From Struthio camelus (taxonomy: Eukaryota; Chordata; Aves; Struthioniformes; Struthionidae), in assembly GCF_040807025.1 (NCBI RefSeq), contig NC_090964.1:7371214-7435213 (forward strand): a stretch of 64,000 nucleotides of DNA, read 5' to 3'. This document shows, piece by piece, positions 49,397 through 62,597 of the stretch. Numbering within the stretch: position 1 is the stretch's first letter; every line of letters starts with the position of its first letter. The notes under the pieces were generated by a model. It worked only from the letters and a program-made list of their open reading frames with translations. It was not told the origin of the DNA and ran no database searches. The position numbers and the translations under genes are program-made.

Positions 49397-50932
49397 CTGT
49401 AGGAGCAATTAGGACAAGTGTTATTCACATAGACTTTACACATGAGATATACTGAGAAGTCTTTCCCTTTCTCCACAGTATGCCACTGGGCCTAGTATTA
49501 ATGCTGTAAAATTAAAATGATTGTTAATTAAGGACACTGTAATATTACCTCCAGTAATTAGACATGACCGTCATACAAGTGATTAAAGCCATATGGTACA
49601 AAGCATAATTACAGTGCAGTGAGCAAATATATTTGCTCTGCTTCTCAGCTCTCTGTCATCGGTATCACTGAGACTCTCCTTCCGGAGACGCTCCTCATCC
49701 CTTCCAAGTGCCATCTAAGAAGCTGTACAGTGCTCATTTGGAAGCATAGAGGACCAAGCTCTAGAACACAAAAAAACACTTCCCACAAGTAAAATGGCTA
49801 GATTGGGGACTGATCTTTTGCTAGACAGTTTAAAGTGATACAAAATAAACACTGCATTTTAAGCTATTACAATTGTTTGGTGAGAGGGATTTCTTTATCC
49901 CAGAAATACTTTCCACACTGAATCTGATTGAGCTGCAAATCTAGAAACATAAAATAGAGAAGGAGGGAGTGAATATTTTGTACACAGAAGACAATCACAT
50001 TGTGGTTGGGATGTATGTATTACCATGTGAGCTGGCTAACTATTATAAGAAAAATAGTTCTATGGCTCTAAATCAAGAAACAATAAAATTGTGGGGGAAA
50101 TACTAATACCTATAACAAAAATAGCTTCTCTAACAGTTTAAAGATTATAATAAAAAAGGCTTTATTATGGCTGGTGGTAGTTATTTGAAAGACAGGTGCA
50201 CATTTGCAGTGGATAAACTAAACTAGTTTTCATGGGTTTGGTAAACCCTGGAAGAGCAAGGTTGCATTTGTTATTTGAAAACAAGTTCACAGTACCATAA
50301 GGTGGATTTTAAAGAGCATCTGAAAAAACAGAAGACTTAAAAAGTATATGTATTCTCATTGTCAGGGAACTAACATGCAAATTCTCAGTTGACAGTCTGA
50401 GGACATCTTTAGGAACAGACATTTTAAAGGAATAAGGTCAACTTTAACTCACACATTTAAGCTTTTAACCTCAAACACACCAGACAGCGCATCTGCGACA
50501 AATCTACTGCAACGTGCTTTCAACATTCAAGCACTTTCACCAAAAAATACATCTGGCCAGTGAGTAAAATGTTGAGAAAGCTATCTTAGTTCTTAGCAGT
50601 GAAATTCATAAGGATGCTGACTGGCAACAAGCTCCTCGAGTAAGAAAAAAGGGTAGCTGAGAGGCTTATATTCTCCTCAGTTTATCCAGACCCGTTAGTT
50701 TGGGGGGAAAAAAAAAAATAATCATTTAAATAATTAAGTGGTGGAGAGCTGAGACTATTAACTTTTCTTATATCCACATTCTTACAAAGCCTGATGTAAG
50801 GCATATAAGACAAACATCTGAATAGCCCAATTCTTGAAGGCGTTGATTGCCTCTTATGTAGATCCACCAACTTCAGAGGGTTGAAAGCACTCATTGTGAT
50901 GCCAGTCCAAGCCCCTGGTGCTTTCTTATTAC
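49397..50932 (-). other. MACO1: MACO1 intron (1.5 kb)
   Basis: A 1,536-nt AT-rich intron with donor GTAATA and acceptor CTACAG. It contains an A-run near 50,710. No repeat or RNA gene was recognised. Confidence 0.85.
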
Positions 50933-51053
50933 CTGCACTTTCATTTCTAGCTCTCGTATCTGATCTTCTTTCAGCTTTATGTCAATTGTTAGCTTCTTGC
51001 ACTCTGTCTCCAGCTCTCGGATACGATTCCGTAAAGTTTCAGTACATTCTCCT
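50933..51053 (-). CDS. MACO1: MACO1 exon: coiled coil continued
   Basis: This 121-nt exon finishes an Arg codon and encodes 40 residues, about 500-539, starting GECTETLRNRIRELETEC and ending IRELEMKVQ at a codon boundary. Heptads (LRNRIRELETECKKLTIDI, QIRELEMKV) continue the coiled coil. The acceptor is CTGCAG|AGGAG and the donor GTGCAG|GTAATA. The cysteine at about residue 518 (TECKK) replaces the glycine I recall in human, a small difference. Confidence 0.97.
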
Positions 51054-51877
51054 CTGCAGAAGAAACATTAAAAGAAAAGAAGGTGAAATCAGAATAAAGC
51101 TGTCAATTCTGAATTGTTTGTACCATGAAAATTAATATAAATATTGAAGGATAAAAGAGGAAGCTAACTTTGTTCTTTTCAGCAAAAGAACTTATGTTAC
51201 AGCAACAATACAAAAAGCTGCAAAAAGTTACCCAACGCTATGCCTCCATATTAGGAAATTTGGAATATTCAGGAAATACGGAGAACAGAAAAGCAGAAAT
51301 AATTATCTTTAGACATTTGGAGCACTGCAAATTAAAGCCATCTACATTCACATTGTGCTTTCATCCTGAAAGGCTTTCTAACTATATATCTACAGTACTG
51401 CTGAAACACTACTGTGCTGAGCACTGGTAGTTGGTGCTTAGAGCAGATTACCTTTGAGATGTGAGGTAAAGACAGTATTTTGGCCATAGTCACTCTATGA
51501 AACCTTGATTCAGAGCTTCCCTGAAAGGGCATGTTCCCCTTTTTAGCTGGAGTACCCATACATGGTACAGTACCTCCGTGCTAGTACAATCAATGAACAG
51601 CAGACAATATAGAATATAGTCATCACCCTATAAATTTAATGTATATGAGCACTGAGACTCAACTTCATGGAAGGAGATCTCCCATTCCCCCACACAAATA
51701 AACCTGCATAAACTAAGGTTCCACATTGCAATACATACCAGACACTATTTTTATCATAGACTACTCATTTACGTGGAGAAGGGGAAAAAAAAAAAAAAAA
51801 ACACACTCCAAAACGAGTTTTAGTGGCAACAGTTACATTCCAGGAGTAGAGCTTGCTTTTGAGGTAGAACCAAGTAC
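51054..51877 (-). other. MACO1: MACO1 intron (0.8 kb)
   Basis: An 824-nt intron with donor GTACTT and acceptor CTGCAG. It holds an A17 run at 51,785-51,801 and nothing else that I recognise. Confidence 0.85.
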
Positions 51878-52057
51878 CTTGTAGCAGCAAATGCAACAGC
51901 ACGTGCAGCACTTGCTTCTTCCAATTTCTTTCTTTTCTTCTCTTCCATTAATTGTTTTTCTACAAAGGCTCGTGCTTCTTGCTCTGCCTTTAATTTCTTC
52001 TCCAACTGGCTGATCATTTGTTTGTCTTTTTGTTTCATTTGTACAGCATTGTGTAAT
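51878..52057 (-). CDS. MACO1: MACO1 exon: coiled coil continued
   Basis: This 180-nt exon encodes 59 whole residues, about 440-498, starting LHNAVQMKQKDKQMISQ and ending ARAVAFAAT, flanked by split Lys and Arg codons. It is strongly charged (QLEKKLKAEQEARAFVEKQ, EEKKRKKLEEA) and helical, ending in an alanine-rich turn. The acceptor is CTTCCAG|ATTACAC and the donor ACAAG|GTACTTG. Phase 2 at both ends. Only 213 nt separate it from the preceding exon. Small changes from human (for example MISQ for NISQ, AT for AS before Arg) are visible. Confidence 0.97.
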
Positions 52058-52270
52058 CTGGAAGGTAATAGGTATGGGTTTTAACAGAGGATTTAAACAC
52101 TTCAAACAAACAAACTAAATAGATTGCTGTCTCTGTACTGTTCCCAAATGGGTGTCTGGCTGGATCTGCAGGCAAGCGCCTCAAACTTTGTAGAGCCTTG
52201 GCACAGCATTTTCTTCTACTAAACTACAGTTATTACTTACTAATTCACACAGCTTTGTAGAAATACATAC
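52058..52270 (-). other. MACO1: MACO1 short intron (213 nt)
   Basis: The shortest intron in the window, with donor GTATGT and acceptor TTCCAG. Nothing else is seen in it. Confidence 0.9.
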
Positions 52271-52429
52271 TTGTTCTGAAGCAGCTCATTTTCTTGCCGG
52301 AGCTGTCCAATTTCAGATCGAATTCCCCGCTCTGTGTTAGTCAGAGAACTGATTTGACTACGTAGCTCCTGTTCGATCTGCCTGCTTGCTTGCAGGTCAG
52401 CCTTTAACTTTTTAATATCTTGTTCCAAC
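52271..52429 (-). CDS. MACO1: MACO1 exon: start of coiled coil
   Basis: This 159-nt exon finishes an Arg codon and encodes 52 residues, about 387-438, starting LEQDIKKLKADLQASRQ and ending LRQENELLQN, then two bases of a Lys codon. Leucines and isoleucines at heptad spacing among charged residues (LEQDIKKLKADL, ELRSQISSL, IGQLRQENELL) mark the first part of the macoilin coiled coil. The acceptor is TTCTTAG|GTTGG and the donor AACAA|GTATGT. Both ends are phase 2, so the exon could be skipped without breaking frame. Confidence 0.97.
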
Positions 52430-55400
52430 CTAAGAAAGAAGCAGCATTTTAAAAGATGATTTCTACTGTATTTCCCAATTACCCAAACATTCAACATTCT
52501 TCTATAAAAATAAGTACAGAATAAACATCAGACCATCTGCTCTTTTAATATTTATAAACCCTGTCTAGCCTTGCCCTCTTTCACAATACCACACTAGCAT
52601 TCCTTCTTATGTTACGTGATCTAACTTTTCAGCAACGATCTGCTACTCTGTTATTCTATAAATCGTTGGTGTCATAGGTGTGCAATGAACAAAAGTAAGT
52701 GTCTACTTTAATGATGTTCTGCACAACCCACTGTCAAGACAAAAGTCGTATATTGTCAGGCACAGGGTATTGTCCTGATGTTTATTTTGAAGGGAGAAAA
52801 ACAAATGCACACACAACCCTTTATACTTAAAAAAAATAAGAAAGCCCAGCAAAACAAAACAAGAAATCCTCTCAGAAATTATATCTATCCTTGCTAAATA
52901 ACAAAGCTTTTTTAAACTATAGATAAATAGCTATATATGTATAGCTATACAATACTTTACAACCTCCCACAGGCATTTTGTTTTCCTCCAAGTACTGCAG
53001 AGTTGTAATAGACATCCTGTGGAATTATATTTTTCCTCTACAAGCAGAAATGAAACAGATAAGCCTGAGAAGTTGCAAACACTGACAGGTGCACATATGA
53101 ACCAATTTTTATCTTTCCCAACAAATTCTGAGTTTAATTTGCTAATAATAGGTAAGCTATGGAGCACACTGCTGAATTCTCACCTATATGTTATTTTTTT
53201 CCTTGAAGGACATGACCTGCGTGTTGAACCATAAGTACATGCCAAGTCATTCACAGCTGAGGAGTCAGGAAATTCAGTTTTAATTTCTCCTAAACAGAGG
53301 CCATCTGCTATACACTTAATTATAGCCTTAAAAAGTTTTTGAAGACTCATGCAAGCTCATTAATTAAAACATTTTCAACCAAAATTAAGTAAAATGCAAG
53401 TTTCGAAAGAGAGGCCTGCATCTTGTCTGCATTTTTCCCTGTATTTTCAAAATAAGACGATCAGTTCTGAGACTAAAAGCACATCATAGGTGAATAAGTC
53501 AATCACCTTTTATAAACAGTGTTGCATACTCATTTATATGAAAGTAAATACGACTCGGTTATTCACATGCAATTTTCATCTGCTCCATCAGTTATTGTTT
53601 TAAAAGTTTTTAGGTATTCAACAACTAGATGAAGATGTTTATTTCCTAAAGTTCCATACAAAACTAACAGAAGTTGTACATTAAGATTTGGGGGAAAATA
53701 GTTACAAAAGCCAAAAAGAAAACCAAAGTGAAGTGCTCTTATTGACATTCACTACTGCAGGTTAAAAGATAATAGCTATTTGTCCTCATAAGGATGCGCT
53801 TAGCTCTTCTGGACTTAAGTGCAGGAAAATCTCATCCTAAAACGCTAGTATGAAGTGTAGTGATACAAGGCATAAGAACATTCTGAGCGAATGAATGAAT
53901 CAAGAGGTTAAATGTGCAATAATGAAACGTAGTCACGTATGTACTCACGTACGTCATGCTTTATTTCACGTCTGCCACAAAAGTTGGAACTGGGCCAAAG
54001 GGGGGGGGGGTCTACTGGGTAAATTAAGAGCAAGAAACAGCCCACAGGGAGCATGGTCTACCATACACTCATACGAGCACAATTCAGATGCTCAAATTCC
54101 ACTTTCTCCAGCTCTACTAAACTGTCTTCCTAGTTATATGTGAACTGCCCTATTGGTAAGATGAATTCATTTTAATATAAATTGTGGCCAAATACATATG
54201 TAAAAGTGCCATTTAATACTTGTACCTAGTAGATGAACAACAACAGTACTAAGCAAATACACATTTCATATTGAAGACCACAAGTCACTTCAACACCTTG
54301 TACCCTTTTTTGGGAAGAAAAGAATTTGCAAACCTAATCAAAGGCTCGTTCAACTGTTTAACTGCTGCATTCAAACCAAAAATGGGAAAACCACCAGCAG
54401 GTATTACTAGCTGTGTTCTTTTCACTATGTTCAGTGACAGAGCTGAACAGTGACGAGGTGACAATATAACAGTTCAATTTCAATTTTCCAGTAAGCAGTA
54501 ACCAAATATTTTCAGAAAGGTAAACTTATTAATCAAAGAATGAAAGATGCTTAGCAAGTATTAACAGGCTACTGTATGCTGATAGTGGACTGATGATAAC
54601 GTAGGTTTTCACAAATCTTAAGAGTGGCTGGTAGGATAACGTAAAGGAAGAGACTGTGCACATAATAAAAATCACATAGACACATTTTACATTAACAAGT
54701 ATACATAAATAATTTCAGTGTACCTCTCTACAATGAAGTGATAATCATGAAAATAAGACAGCTTTAAGCAGTAGAAGAGTCTTCTCTCTACAAATGAGAC
54801 TAGGCCAAGCTTGCTCCAATAAGAGATATTGTGCTTTATTTTGGGTATTTATTAATTGAAAAAAAAAGAGAAGCTCTGATCAGGTAAAGCCCAAACAAAT
54901 CAGAGGTGCTGGCACAAGTCAAGCTGAATTAGAATTTTTGGCAACAGAGTATTGACATTAGTTCCAACTTCTTAAGCCATCTGGTTCATAGCATTCCTGC
55001 TGCTTTCAGCGAAAGCTCCGTACCGGCAGTGCTCACGGGGCTGGTTCAGACGGCGCTGCGGACAAAGCCGAAGCCTGCACGAGCCATAGAGCGCACGTGA
55101 ATGTGAGCAGAGGAAGGGAATAAGCCACAATAACAAAATGCCTGCTTTCCAAACCAGGAGGAAATATTTGAGGCTGTGAGCTGCAGCCTTCCTTTATACT
55201 CAGCAGAGGCAAAAGCATCCAGCCAGAGCTGCGTACATGAAATTTGCGAGAAGCAGGAAGTGTGATAAACTCATACATAACTCAAACAGATCCTGCCTGA
55301 ACACGCAGCCAAAGCCTCATGGAGGTCCCTGCCACTGCTCTGTGTTTCAGGAGGCTGTCCTTTTCATAACTTTTTTTTTTTTTCTCCTTTTAATAGCTAG

Positions 55401-58400
55401 AGATGTAAGGATCTTAACTTTTAAAGCATGCTCCAAGCCTAAAATATTCTTTCTTTTACTCTGAAGGACCACAGGGGATCTGGGGTAATACTTGCAGGAA
55501 AATGAGACCTATCTGCCATTCAATAAATCTTTCATTGTAAATCACAAAATCAAAGTTTAAAAAAACTGATCGTACTCTGGGTGCTTCAGTTGTCTATAAG
55601 AGATCAGTAAACCTTCCTACCCACAACGCTAAAACATATCCAAGTAGACTATGTACCAATAGACTATTCCTTTTTATGAGCAGATTATGCTGTTAGCCTG
55701 CAACCCCTTAAATCTACTGTGCACTACAGTGAGGAGTTCCCTGTTCTTAGAAACTGCTTCTCTACAAGCAGAAGCAAATCCAGCAAAGACAGAAATGTTA
55801 CTATTGATCCTCCAAAAAAATCTAAAGAGCCTAACAAACTTTCAGTCATGCCGGTCCCAAAACCTTCCTTTATAACCATGCAAGTAGCAAAGCTCCAACA
55901 GACAATGCAAAGATCTCACGTCAGCAGCATGATTTAGAATTAAATTAGACTACAAGCTCCTACCCTCATGCAGGACATGAGGGGTTCTGTACGCCATATT
56001 CACTTATTTAACACTATAATCTTAGTGACTGACACTAAGTCACATTAAAAATAGCATGTGAAAAGTGGGAACTATATACCCTTTGTAACCACTAAAGCAC
56101 AAACACTCTCCAACTTAAAAGGCATCACAGTCGAGCTCTCAGTAGGCTCAGGAATGAAAGAGTGACAGCCTAAGGTGTTCCACCTACTCTAATCAAAAGA
56201 TTACAGTACTTCTGTGTAACAAAACCTTACACGCATCTGAATTAGTCAGATCACCACGTAGTTATAAGTTTTGTAATGAAATCTAGGAACTTGAGAAAGC
56301 TGTGGAGAGTATTCTTTTATGAAACCATCATTCCTATCAGGACTGATGATCTAAAGATAAACAGTCCAAAGATAGTTACATATTTGAAACATGATCAAAC
56401 TACATAAAGTGCATGACCAACTACCGTAGTGCAATTCCAAAAGGGCCAGAACAGAATTAAGACAGAGAAAAATAATCTCTTTCAAGTCAGTGACAGACAA
56501 AACCATAAGAAATTTATCTATTGATGAACTTGTTCAGAAATAATTTTTAAAGTAAAATTTTAACAGATTTCAATTACTCCTTTTCATTATGATGTAGTCT
56601 CTGCTATAGCTTTAAACACCACAGCAGAAGTTTTCTGCAATTCATATAGCAAATAAATACTCCTTACTACCTAAAATAAGTTAGGAAGCTAACAATCTGA
56701 AGGAGAAATGTTCACTCTTAGCACATTAGTGGTATCGCAGAAGATGGAAATAATTAGTGTTAGATGGACAGAAGTTTACATTAAAACCGTCCAATCTCTC
56801 TCTGCAGGTAACATCAGGTTTTACGAAAGCAAAGGAGGATGCAGTAGACTATCCCTTGTTCCACAGATATTTTCCTTATTCCAATCGCCGGAAGAAATCA
56901 AAGATATCTGTGAGAATAATTAGTACATAAGACAGCTTGTTTCAACACCTCGTGTGCCAAAAGGCAAGATTTCTGTGGATACAAACAGTTTTGCCAGGCT
57001 GCGCCTGCCAGGTTGTTTTTTTTTTTTCCTAAGGGTACAAATAACTAGAAGTAGGACATGATTATTACTGTATAATACATAATGCAAAGAAGGAAAATTG
57101 CTGTGATTACAGCTTGGGCTTGCTTCATACATCAGGTCCCTAAAACATGAACAAAACCTGCTGCATTTCAGAACTTACAGTGAAATCATAACAAGGAGTC
57201 AGCTTGCTCTGGTAACTATCGGTAAGCGATATTAAAACAATACTAAAATTATGACTCCAAAGGCCCACTGATGTAATGTTGAGAAATGAGCAGTTCGCAT
57301 GACAGCTGAGATGAAATGACTAAGTGCTTGACAAACAAACAGAGCAGAACTCAGCATCCATCCAAAGTAGGTACTAGTTCCACCTGTAGGAACAAACTAA
57401 CAAAAAAACCGAGGCAAAGAGATTACTTTCAAGGCTGATCAGCGGGGACAGAGCCTCTTGTATCCCTCTCCTCTAGCTATCAAGACAGCAGTAACATAAC
57501 ATATTGACTGAAATGCATAGAGATGGAGATTAGTAACTTCCTCTCCAGAAAACTAAACACATGAGGATAGTTAACAACAGAAAATACTGTTTTCCCTAGA
57601 CCATCAAAATGTGTTCCACAAGCAGTGCTTTCCTTTCAGTTCAGGAAAGCTAAATATTTAGAGATATTTCTCAAATACTCTGGGCAGAACAAAAAGAAGA
57701 ATACTGGGCAGAACAAAAAGACGACAAAAAAGTCCTTGCTTCAATTAAGTTTATGTTCTGTTTATATAATATTACTCCTAAATTATATCTAAAAGGGTAC
57801 CGCTACATAGTGTGTTACGTCAACTGTTTAAGAGAAAAAGTTAACAAGCGCATAAGGTTGCCTTGTTCTCAAAAAACCCACTCTTTACTGTCTCAAATAA
57901 CTGCTGTTAATCCTTAGTTCTTAGCAATCATAAGGCATACTTTATATTTAATACTAGCTAGTCAGCTCAGCGAAATCGTTTGTGAACACAAAAGGAAAGC
58001 AGCTTGGCTTTGACATCCTACAGTGAATCTCCTGGACAAGAAGTTATAAAAAGCATCTTTATTTGGAAGCTGAGCAGATCAGATCTGGAAGACACACACA
58101 TATGCAGGACTTCACACTGCCCTTTTCAAAGTGCAGCCTCAATGCAGACTAAAAGTTTAATAAGGGGGATGAGTAATACCACTGGAAGTGGAGAAGACAA
58201 TGAACAAATGCCTTGCAACCCAGGGACAGCATAAATGACAAGTGAAAAAAAATAAACGTGAATTTTAAGTTTAAACGCATTCCATCCCATCCAGTCTGTC
58301 AGATAAGTTTATACTTTCCAAAACAGCTGTTTTGGTGCTCATATTTAGAAATACATATCTACTGGTGTAGGAGTTATGTACTCAGTCCGAATAGAAGTAA

Positions 58401-61400
58401 GATTTCATGAATGATTTCACTTATCTACATTCATAAGAAACGGTGTGAGCAGCAACACACAGGAAGTTAGTGTTTTAAGTGCTCACGGCTTGCCTGCACA
58501 GGGAAATTGGTGCACAATAAGCAGCTACAGGAATTTACAGCCCAACAGCCACATCACACCCACACATCGTGCAGAAACTCTCAACAAACAATAGAGTGAA
58601 GTGGCTTAATTCACTTTCAGAGCAGAGGAAAGCTATGTTGCGTAAAGGCACTCTTAGTGTATGTTAGCCATCTACCCGGAGAATTAGAGTAGCTAGAATT
58701 CTGTTAGGGCACATCCTGGTCTACTATATGTTCATTTCTGCATTAGAAACCTCCCAACTGTACAATCACAAGGACCACCTGATCTAAGCTCTGAGGAACA
58801 CGGCTTCCTACATCTGAGGAATAGCATATAGGTTTTAAACTATACGTTAAGATTTCTAAAACACTCAAGGTTTAAATCTGATTGCTTATCATAGCTACAT
58901 GGAACAAAATTCTTGGTCTGGCAGGCCATCCTACGAAATGCTTCCCTTCACTCTTCTGAGGGCTTATAAACAACCCATTGCTCAACTGCAGAACTGCAAC
59001 AAGGACAAACCGACCCATTCTCCTCTTCAGTGAGCAAACAAGCCACCTAAAGGGAGGAGAGGTGCCCATCTGAAACTAGTAACATACAAATAAAGCAGCT
59101 TTGCTGAAGACAGGGCCATCTGCACCCCATTAATCTAGGCTGAACTTGGTTCACAGATGAGATTAACTTGCTGGTCCTTATGTGCTTCATGCAAGTCTTC
59201 TACAGACATTAGGTATCAAATAGTCTGGATATTTAACTGGCAGAGGAGAAAATAATGTTTTTATTGAAGTAATTGTACTCATATAGCACAAGTCCTCAGA
59301 GACAGACCAGAGTCAAAAGTCCAATTATCAAAAGGTATTGCAAGGAAAGGGAGCCTGATCTGTCAGTTAAGTCAGCCAACAAGGATTTGCTGAAACACGA
59401 TCAACGAGTGTTCAGTACGCGAGAAAAGAAAAAAGGGAAACATGCCAGGAGTGCTAGGAAAGAACTTAACTGCTCAGCAGTTTTGGTCTAGATATATCTC
59501 TATCCCCATTTTGAACCGTTACACACTATTTCTTTCTCTCAAGTACTTCCTTTGGTAACAAATGACAACAATGTACGTCTCAGAACTTATGTTTAGGACA
59601 AAAGTGCAGCAGGTAATATCCTTAAAAGACTAAAAACTGACATAAAGACTTTCATAAAAAGGATTTTCATAAAAAATAAAATAAAGATTTTCATAAAAAT
59701 GCTACAAAGTTAGTTTGTAAGGGGATAAGGTATCCCTTTAGACAGGCTGACCTCTAACATTGGCCTACTCTTGTCTTATTTTGCGCGGAAAATTTGTTCT
59801 GATAAACTGAACCCCAGGGGTCCCTGCAAACTGGTGTCCCTGTAAATGCAGTAACAGCATGTTTAACTCATCTATACCAATTTCAAAACAGAGTTTGCCA
59901 CACTGACACACAACTGTAATAGTGGTCATCAAATCCCCTCCCCCCCCCCTTTTTTTTTTTAAAAACAACATTTTTTTCCTCAATATATTTCAATTTCAAA
60001 ACTGCAGACCCCCAATCAGTATTAGTTTGCAGAGAACTTCCTGCTCATTGTTAATAATTGGGAAATAGGGCTCAATATTAGGTAAGTAATGTATTTTTAC
60101 TTTCTTATGATAGTAACTGCCTTAGGATTGTTACTTGACTAAAAAAAAAAAAAAAAGAACAAGGTAAAACTTGAATGACAGGAGAACATCTGCAATGATT
60201 ACTCTATTCTGATGAGCCTCATGCTCTGAAACAATTTTACCTAATTAGCCTAGAACTAGGATGGGAAAAGCAATTCCCTGGAATGACATTGGAATAGGTA
60301 ACTAGATAGAAAAAAAACCCACAAGCATGAACAAGTAAAAACAAACAAGGAAACAAATTGCCATCACTACCCCAAAAATCTCACTTTTGCTGTTAGCTGG
60401 TATGTCAGTGTAGAAAATAGAATTTTCAGAGACGATAGTATTCCTTTGTCCACACACACCTCCAGTGGTATCCTGAAGTACTCTTCAGGAAATGCTATTG
60501 TCATACTACACCGAGGATACAATTGCTATCTATAAATAGACTTCAGAAGATGGGGCAAAGATATCAGAGAGGAAAGATATTTAAGTCTCTGCTGAGACAA
60601 AAAGAAATGAGAAAGTACTTGTAAATAAAATTAAGTCAGAAATTAAAATCTGCTAAAATCATCTGAATGGCAGGGCCAAGAATCAAGAATCTAGCTGATT
60701 TTAACTACAGCTTGAAATCTAACAAAGATTATGTAAGATTGTGCCTATAATAGCAGGACAGGTGGTACAATGACTATGAACAACTCTTCTCATGCTAGAT
60801 TCTCTTTAAGAATGATTTCATCCTTTGGACGCATACAGGAAACGCTCCAGTCCATTTGCTACAAGAGTTTGCAGTGTCTATCCTGTATCCATTGTGATAG
60901 AGCTGTAAGTACTTAGCTGCTTTTCATAAACACATCTGTATTTAACCTTCAGATAAACATACGTAAAGATGCGACCTTTTCAATCTTGATAGTTCACAAG
61001 GCAGCTAAATTAAATCCCTATGACTGACTCGTACCTAACAAGGTAGCAGGTATGCAAACAGGAGTCTGAACTTATCCATGTGATTAAGGAGTTACGAAGC
61101 AGCTGATACCTTGCATCCATTTTTGTAAATTGAAGATTAAAACAAAAAACAAACATTTCAGAAAGAAAGAAAGAAACAAACAAACCAACCAACCCACCCC
61201 ACTTTTCAGGCACCATCATACCCTACTGAATTCCCTGGAGATATAAAGACCATCCAAAGGAAGCGCTTGTCAAGAACACATTCATTGAGCTCAGCAGCAA
61301 TAGTAGTCACACTTTTCTCATGTCTTCTATCAAATAATTGCCAAAGCTATTTATTATGCCTCACAACACCCCTGTGAGGTAGGTAAGTACAACATTCTGA

Positions 61401-61621
61401 GGTAGAAAGTAAGCAATTTGCTCAAAGTTGCATAGCAAACCAGAGGCAAAAAATCAGGAATAGAACCCAAAAGACCCAGCTGCTAGGTATCATGTTCCAT
61501 CACCAGACCATTCTGTTTTCTTTCTGGGATCCTAAGTTACATTTTTCTAAGAAAAAAATTGATGTAGTGAAATCAGGAGAGGATAAGAGAGGCAGTCACA
61601 CAAAGCTCATATCAAACTTAC
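52430..61621 (-). other. MACO1: MACO1 intron (9.2 kb)
   Basis: This is the longest MACO1 intron in the window, with donor GTAAGT at 61,621 and acceptor TTAG at 52,430. It contains an ancient repeat fragment (about 61.34-61.50 kb), a GAAA/CAAA/CCAA tetranucleotide run (61,161-61,200), C/T runs at about 59,940-59,960, an A-run near 60,141, a G-run near 54,001, a 24-bp tandem duplication at 57,681-57,720 and a short ATTTTCATAAAAA triplication at 59,645-59,700. No exon or RNA gene was recognised. Confidence 0.85.
61335..61510 (+). repeat. Ancient amniote repeat fragment in MACO1 intron
   Basis: The order TTATTATGCCTCACAACACC, CCTGTGAGGTAGGTAAGTAC, GCAATTTGCTCAAAGTTGCA and GAATAGAACCCAAAAGACCC follows the classic old repeat pattern 'cctcacaacacccctgtgaggtaggtaagta..gacttgcccaaggtcacacagcaa..gattagaacccagg'. 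This is the best copy of the family in the window. Confidence 0.6.
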
Positions 61622-62123
61622 CTTACCAATGCATCTGGTTTGCTTAGCTGGTTATTAGGAATACAATTTTCCATTAAGTCCTTATGTGTGCTTGGGCTCT
61701 TGCTAGCGCATTTCTGTTTTTTCTCATTTTTAGTAGATGAGGAAGGGATGCTCCCATTAGTTGCACTGTGACTGCGAGGTGAGGAGTTCACAACTCCACT
61801 GACATTTTTGTAATTTTTGGATGAGGCAGTGCATGAGTCCTCTTTTAAGAGGTTTTCTGTACTTCCTACAAGATCATTATTTAATCTTTTACTATTGATA
61901 TGGTTTTCCATATATTCAATTTCTTGTATTTTAGAGTCTACAGGTTGCAAAATATTGTTATTTATTCCAAGGTTGTGTTTCTTCGCATCCTTGTCCTTTT
62001 CTTTCCCTTTTTCTCTATATTCTAGCTCTGGCAACGTTGCAGATGATAATTTTTTATTGGCTGGAATGCCTCCATTGTGCTGCAGAAGTATTGAGGGATC
62101 CATATCAGATAATCCTTTGGCTG
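61622..62123 (-). CDS. MACO1: MACO1 large middle exon (basic low-complexity region)
   Basis: This 502-nt exon encodes 166 whole residues plus split codons at both ends, about residues 220-385. It starts AKGLSDMDPSILLQHNGG and ends NQLSKPDALV. The region is hydrophilic, with a lysine- and glutamate-rich block (REKGKEKDKDAKKH), an asparagine run (INNN) and a Ser/Thr-rich stretch with many possible phosphorylation sites (NSSPRSHSATNGSIPSSST), then a lysine cluster (KNEKKQK). It is probably disordered, linking the membrane part to the coiled coil. The acceptor is TTGCAG|CAGCC and the donor GTAAG|GTAAGT. It matches macoilin almost residue for residue apart from scattered changes such as LLQHN for human LIHHN. 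Confidence 0.98.
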
Positions 62124-62597
62124 CTGCAATACCAAAAATAAAAAATATTTGGTTTATTAAATCAATCAATACTGTGTGACACACACAGAAGAATACTTAG
62201 GTACACATTAATCATTTCTGCAGAAAACAACAATTATTAGAGTCTATCTTAATTTAGGGGGAAAAAAAACCAGAAGTCACATGGTATTTTAAGACTCGTT
62301 TTCTCATTATAGGCAGGACACAGTAACCAAGGGATTTAGTAATAAATACGTCTTCATAGAGCACTAATAGACTAGATTAACGCAGCTGCTAATGAGGAAA
62401 CTAAACAGTAGAAATGAATTGCCTTCTCTGTCATATTAACCATGGCCAAAACAAAATTATTTTCAGCTCCTCTGTTTCTAAGCTCACAATACCCTTAGCC
62501 AAAACAACACAGACTAGTAAAGCTCTTCCTTAGTAGCCATTTTATTTCTTTTAATTGTAGATGACAGCAAACACATTAAGTAATAAGGATAACTTGC
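62124..62597 (-). other. MACO1: MACO1 GC-AG intron
   Basis: This 474-nt intron starts GCAAGT at 62,597 and ends with TTGCAG at 62,124-62,129. No GT donor gives the right frame here: the nearest GT (GCAA|GTTATC) would add four bases and break the junction. GC-AG introns are about one per cent of vertebrate introns and usually have, as here, a strong AG|GCAAGT context. Confidence 0.9.
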
